DNA of 64,000 nt, from NCBI GenBank assembly GCA_963931865.1, contig OZ007517.1, positions 3,857,707-3,921,706 of the forward strand, written 5' to 3'. The position numbers and the translations under genes were made by a program. The notes under the pieces are model-generated. The model made no database searches. It was not told the DNA's origin and saw nothing but the letters and a program-made list of their open reading frames with translations. Positions 15,301 to 21,300 of the stretch are shown here, one piece after another (position 1 is the first letter of the stretch; each line of letters begins with the position of its first letter). This DNA comes from Axinella damicornis. Taxonomy: Eukaryota > Porifera > Demospongiae > Axinellida > Axinellidae.

Positions 15301-18300
15301 ATACCCGAAGGAAGCAGCAATGTGGAGTGGAGTATTACCACTTCGGTCAATACAGCAGAAACAGTTTGCGGCGTATTCAGTCAAGTGCTGTTAGGAGACA
15401 CAATCATAAAACAATAGTTTGAAACAATTTCTTGATCGAACACTCTTTCATGGCCAAAATTACTGCAATCACTTTGTTGAATAATTTCACCCTACAGTAT
15501 TTTCTCATTTCCTTCCATTGCCATTTCCAGGAAGGAGGCGAATGTGAGCGAGTACACTGCACAACATAAAACACCCATGACACTCTCTGGCAACCAACTA
15601 AACCACCGGTATAAGGCACCACCGAGGGTGACCTGCTGGCTATGCCAGCGCATGCCCTAGCTACCATTCCCATTATCTGCGACACCTCAAATATGACTCA
15701 GGTTTGGTATGCCAACATTCCTCTTCAGGAAAACTACTTTCCATTCTCAATTGATGCATGTGCGACAAAAACATGGCTGATAACCAAAGACGCACGTCAG
15801 TCCAAACAAATTCTCATGGCTAAATTTCTCCTACCTGTGGAGAACATCCCCCAACATAGATCCACTTTTACAATGTTAACCTCTCAAAGGCTGCATTCAC
15901 TCCTGACTAATCCAAGGTCTAACTGGAAAGAGCTCCTCCTAGTGACACTGATCATGAGGTTGAAGTAAAACTGAACCTTATAATAATTTTGAAAAAAAAA
16001 ATGTACATGTACTCAGTTCACAAAGACTGAAAGCCACACCCAATTTCAATATGATATGCATAAGGTTCTGCTTTAACCGCCCACAGTCCTGTGAGTGGGA
16101 GGTCTCAGCTCAATTATTCCTTGACTTCTGGCTACCTGGCAGCTCTGAACTGCTGAAAGACCTCATCTATGAACTGAATCATGAGTACTCCTCTGATTGC
16201 TTCAATGGCCGGCTGGTCGAAGCAAAGAGGGTCGCCCACATGCAGTCATGACAATGAGTTAACCAGGTTGCAGTCCAATGAACATTCACTATGTCATTTT
16301 TTCACATTATGTAATGTCAGCGAGAGGAATTTGACTGGATACATAGAGTCTACATACAATGGAGAGATCCAGAACCACTTCTGTCTGAGCAAGAGGAGAG
16401 CTATACTGACACAAGGGGTATTACAGATGAGTCAGACAATGCAGCACGGTTGTTAGCAGTGGAGTCTTCTGAAGCAAGACGGAGGAGACTGGAACACAGA
16501 TGGAACACATGACAGCTGAGGGAGCCAGAGCTGCATTGTCTGTTACCCTCATTCCCAGGCCATGCATGGAATGAGGCTTTGTGCAAGTGCAGCCATGTAC
16601 TTGTCCACATAGCATGTTGGATAATAATCAAAGGTAAAAGAAACACCGACTAGAGGAACTTCATCAGCTGAGAAGAGAATGGGATCCAACAGCAGGCAGT
16701 CCCTGTCCTGTCTTCTTCCACTGAGTGTGGTACACTTTTCTCCCTCTATAATAATTTATTTTGTCCATGGCAAGGGACAGCACCAACACACAATGGCTAA
16801 TGTGAAGGTGTGCCTGTAGAAACAAAATCAATTCACAAAAAAAATAGTCAGCATATTTCTGGCACGAAGCCTTGAGGATATTGGAGGTGACGTCTCATGA
16901 GCTGGGAGGACTCATTGTCGCTACTAGTCGACTGTTCTAACGTTCTATGAGACATTGAAACAGCGAAAGACTGAAACCAGAGCTGCAGGGGCCTAACACC
17001 TTTTGTTTCCATTACACAGTTTATTACTCTGTACCCACTGTTTGCTGTTTATGTTTTTCAACAATGACATTTCACCATTTGGACTAAAATTACTGTCCTG
17101 CGCAAGAAAGCACAGCATGCATGTTGCATGGTATCTGCACATGCGTTTGCTCACACTCGCCCTCAATAAAATAAGTCTTAACTAGCTATTTTAACATGTG
17201 TTTTGGGGATGTACAGTTGAATTACGTAGTTGCAGAACTACTGCCAATCAAGTTCTTCTTGCTCTGTGAACAACTAATCATGTACACACACAATTACAGT
17301 TTAGGTACAATCATTTGCACTAAGTTTTGACTAATACCCCCAATAAAACATAAACCATAAACGCTGGATACCTGACCTTGAGAATCCAGGAATGGTATGT
17401 TTAAAGCCTTTCTTACGATGAAAGGAAGTTTGTGATAATCAAATATTGCTGGATGGGAAGGTTGACATGCCATTAAAACAAGGCTGTAGAGTCCTTCTGG
17501 TCATCCAGCTTGCAAGCTCCTTACAAAACAGCTTTCCAACTAGGACAGACACAACTGTTGCTATGTAGCAGGTTGCCATGGGTTACGAGAAATGTTTTAT
17601 AATTAGAGGAGTGCAATAGATACATGGGACAACACACCTTCAGAAATTCCAGAGATTTGTCTGTTTCTCCACCCATAACAGTCTCAAACACAGCTTTCAT
17701 TACTTCATGTTTTCCACAGGCTTTAATCATCTGTTCACCTTGTCCATGTTTCGCTGCACTAATGAAGGCACTGCAGAAACTAGCGCCACTGTTGCAGAAC
17801 AAAGACGGAGATAAACAAAGAGTGCACTCCCACAGTATAAAGATATGGAACAATGTATAATTGCATAATTATGGACGTGACACTTACTTTAAGATCAACA
17901 GCCTAACTAATTCCTTGTGACCATTCTCGACAGCGTGGTTAAGTGGGGTATATCCATTTCTATCCTTGTGGTCAACATCAGCATTTTTAGCAAATAATAA
18001 TAGAAATTTTGCCACGTTTATGTGTCCATTTTGGCAAGCAATGTGCAGTGGAATCATTCCATCATCATCTTCGGGTGAAATATCACACTTGCCCTCGACA
18101 AACAACTCTTGGACAATCCTAAACACAAGAAGAGTACAAGAATAAACAGCAGACAATCTTTGAAAGCAAAGGTTTTGCAAGATATACTTACATGGTATTT
18201 CCCGCTGCTGCAGCAAGGTGCAAAGCAGTTCTACCAATATAGTTTTTACCGTTGCACTCCACAGCCTTTGCCAAGAGTTTCACAACGGACGCATGATTGT

Positions 18301-21300
18301 TTTCAACTGCAACGTGCAGTGAAGTCATCCCGAAGCTATCTTGAGATAGACGCACACATTTGTCTTTATTAATCAGTACCTTGACAGTTCTAAGCAGGGA
18401 AGAGTGCAATGTTAATGGTAAATGAAATGTGGTAATAACTGAGTCAATATCCTTACGCATCACATCCCCTTGCTGCAGCAAGATGCAGAGGAGTTCTACC
18501 CATATTGTTCTTAGGGTTACAGTCAACACCCTTTGTCAGAAGGAGATTCACAGCCTCAACATAATTGCTCCCAGCAGCAATGTGCAGTGGAGTGTTCCCA
18601 GAATGATCAGTAGAAGAGAGATACTCAGCTACTTTTGGCATTGCAAGAAGATCCTGGTGGGAATGAAGTACATACAACAATCAGTTGCAGGATTACAGAA
18701 CAAAACTACCGTATATCTTCTAAAATTCAGCACCCCTTCACGCAAACGCACTGGTAATGAACTGCAGTAATAACTGAGTCTCTAATTTCAGCAAATGGAT
18801 TTCCAAATTTAACTTCTAATTCCAACACATTTTCGACAACTTACTGTCCTGCCAGAAAGAGATGACACACATAGCTAGAGAGGTGAGATCGCTGCTGTCT
18901 AAAGCCCCCAAGTGGTGAAAGCTCATAGACTTCCTTGAAAAGCTCTTGCTGATGCACAAGAACTCCGGGAAGGTATCAACTGGCGATCATGATTGGCGGC
19001 CATGTTGACCAGCACAGTCTGGAGGCCAACCAGCCCTGAGCTGAACCACACTGGCAAAACCTCTGAGTCTTGCCCTGACTCTGAGAGTCAACAGAGATGA
19101 GCATAGTGCAGTAAGTGGTGGGGTATCAATCATATACAGCCTGTGGCACTGTAGCTATGTTTAAAAATTGATCGCTTTCATATGGCAAAATTCCGACCAA
19201 GTTGCTAGTCGAAAGTATTAACAGTCTGTACCATTAGGAAAGATATTTAGCTACAGCTAGCTATAGGCCAGCTGGTAGCTACTCGCTGGAGACAGTGGTG
19301 ACCGGCCACGGGTATAGTAGCACTTCTAGCGAGTTACGAAGATATACGGTATCATGCATAGGTGTACACTTTAGATGTGGATAATTGGAGATGTACATGC
19401 ATCTAATCATTGTTTTTGGCATACATGTACCAATAGTAACTTACTTGCAGTAGATTACTGCCACTTTTCGGATGGCTGATTGGTTGCAGCTGATGATGAG
19501 CTTGGGCAAGGGATAGAAGAGTACTCTTCAAAACTCTGGCACCATCGTCTGTCTGTACCATCAGATAGAAAGTCATTTCATGCTTTTGGACAGCTGCTAC
19601 CGTGAGAGGTGTGAGTCCATCTTTGTCCCGAGCATCAAGCTCTGCACCTCTGGATATAAATACATAAATACACTTTACATTGAGGCAAACAGCTACTGTA
19701 TTTTCATGATCAAACGCCACGTTCATCATGCAATTTACTGCAGTATTATTTGAGGGTGGCCACTAATCAAGGGCGGCGGCTTTTATTAAAGAACAACGAA
19801 TTGAGGAATAGCGCTTTGTAGTGAAGAAACACTTACAAGGAGTTTTGCCCGTTGTGGTACCATCATAATCATCCCGACAAAATGGTAGGAAACTGTCAAA
19901 GCTATTACTTTTATCACCAGTCACACGTTGCTTGCCCTCTGTGCCTCTGGAAATGCCAAACAAACAATCCATTCTCCTGTCTTAATTCATGCTCATAGCA
20001 AAACGGTCACGGTTGCTTCCCTCCTTGAGCGCTAAAAAACAGTGCTTTTGCCAGGGACCCTGCCATTAAACAAGGGCGGCATTTATTTCGTTTCAAGAGC
20101 TATCTTCATGCATGGTACATAAAATCAGTGTGAACACACATGAATGTCACGTTTGGACTAAAGTATACATTATAGGGGGGGGGGGGTATTTGATGAAAAA
20201 GCAATGTGCAGAACTAGCATTGACACACAAGAGAAGCTTCAAGATGTGTCACTATGACTTGCATACCTCTCCAGCAGCAGATCAATCATACGTGGGCAAC
20301 CATCACAGTACTTGGCAGCATAGTGCAGTGGAGTCTGCCGATCAATGTCTCCACTTCTGAGATCAGCATTGTGCTTGAGTAGGATATCCACAATCCTAGT
20401 TAAAAATATAATCATTGCTGTTGCTGCTTGTTACAGATAAACTATGCACATCAGTAGTGTATCAGCAGTAACAGACTCTACATGGAGTTACTCGGTGGTT
20501 GTGGTAAGGCACTGTATGTCACATAATTTGAGTGCTTGTATTATCCACTATGAACAAGGAATGTCTTCCTGCGGTGGATTTTGAAACTACTTTCATAAGT
20601 TTTCACTTTCAATATATTAAATTCTCACTTGACAGGGGTGGTCATTGGCCTTCAGTCCAACAGGCGGAGCTAGAGGTGGTAACATTGTTGCTATAGAAGC
20701 TAACTAGGCGTCATGCCGCATTCTGATGTTTCAATTACACACAGGAGTGGTACGGTGATTTTCAGGTTGCTTGCTTGATCCAAACTCGGAATTCAAAACA
20801 GTGGAAGGGTCACGTGACTTGAATCCACCAATAGAATCCAAGTTGTCACGTGACAACCGTAGACTAGTAGCATGGTTATACCGTAGATCGGGAAATTTTC
20901 GTTGTTAAAATATTTTCGTAGTTGCCTGCAACCACGAAAATTTAACGCACGAAATTTATCTACAACGGATAATTTTTACCGTCAGCCACGTGTAAACTAG
21001 TAGTACTAGTACTACTGAATTCACCTGTGCTGCGCTCACGGTCCTTCAAGTTCTGCGATTCTTCAAGGCAGCAGATGGACTCCCCGACCTCAAAATATCT
21101 CGGTCGCTCTCCGTTCCTTCGCGAGGTATTGCCTCAGAGAATCGGGAGGTGCTCAATTTGACAAACGGCGGGCCGAAGCGGAAGGGAAGCAGGACGGGCC
21201 ATACAGGAGATACAGTACAGCCCAGAAGAACGCTTTGTTGGTACGTACGTCAGTGACGATGGCATAGCAGCAGCTCGTTCGTACGTCTCCATTCTTGACA

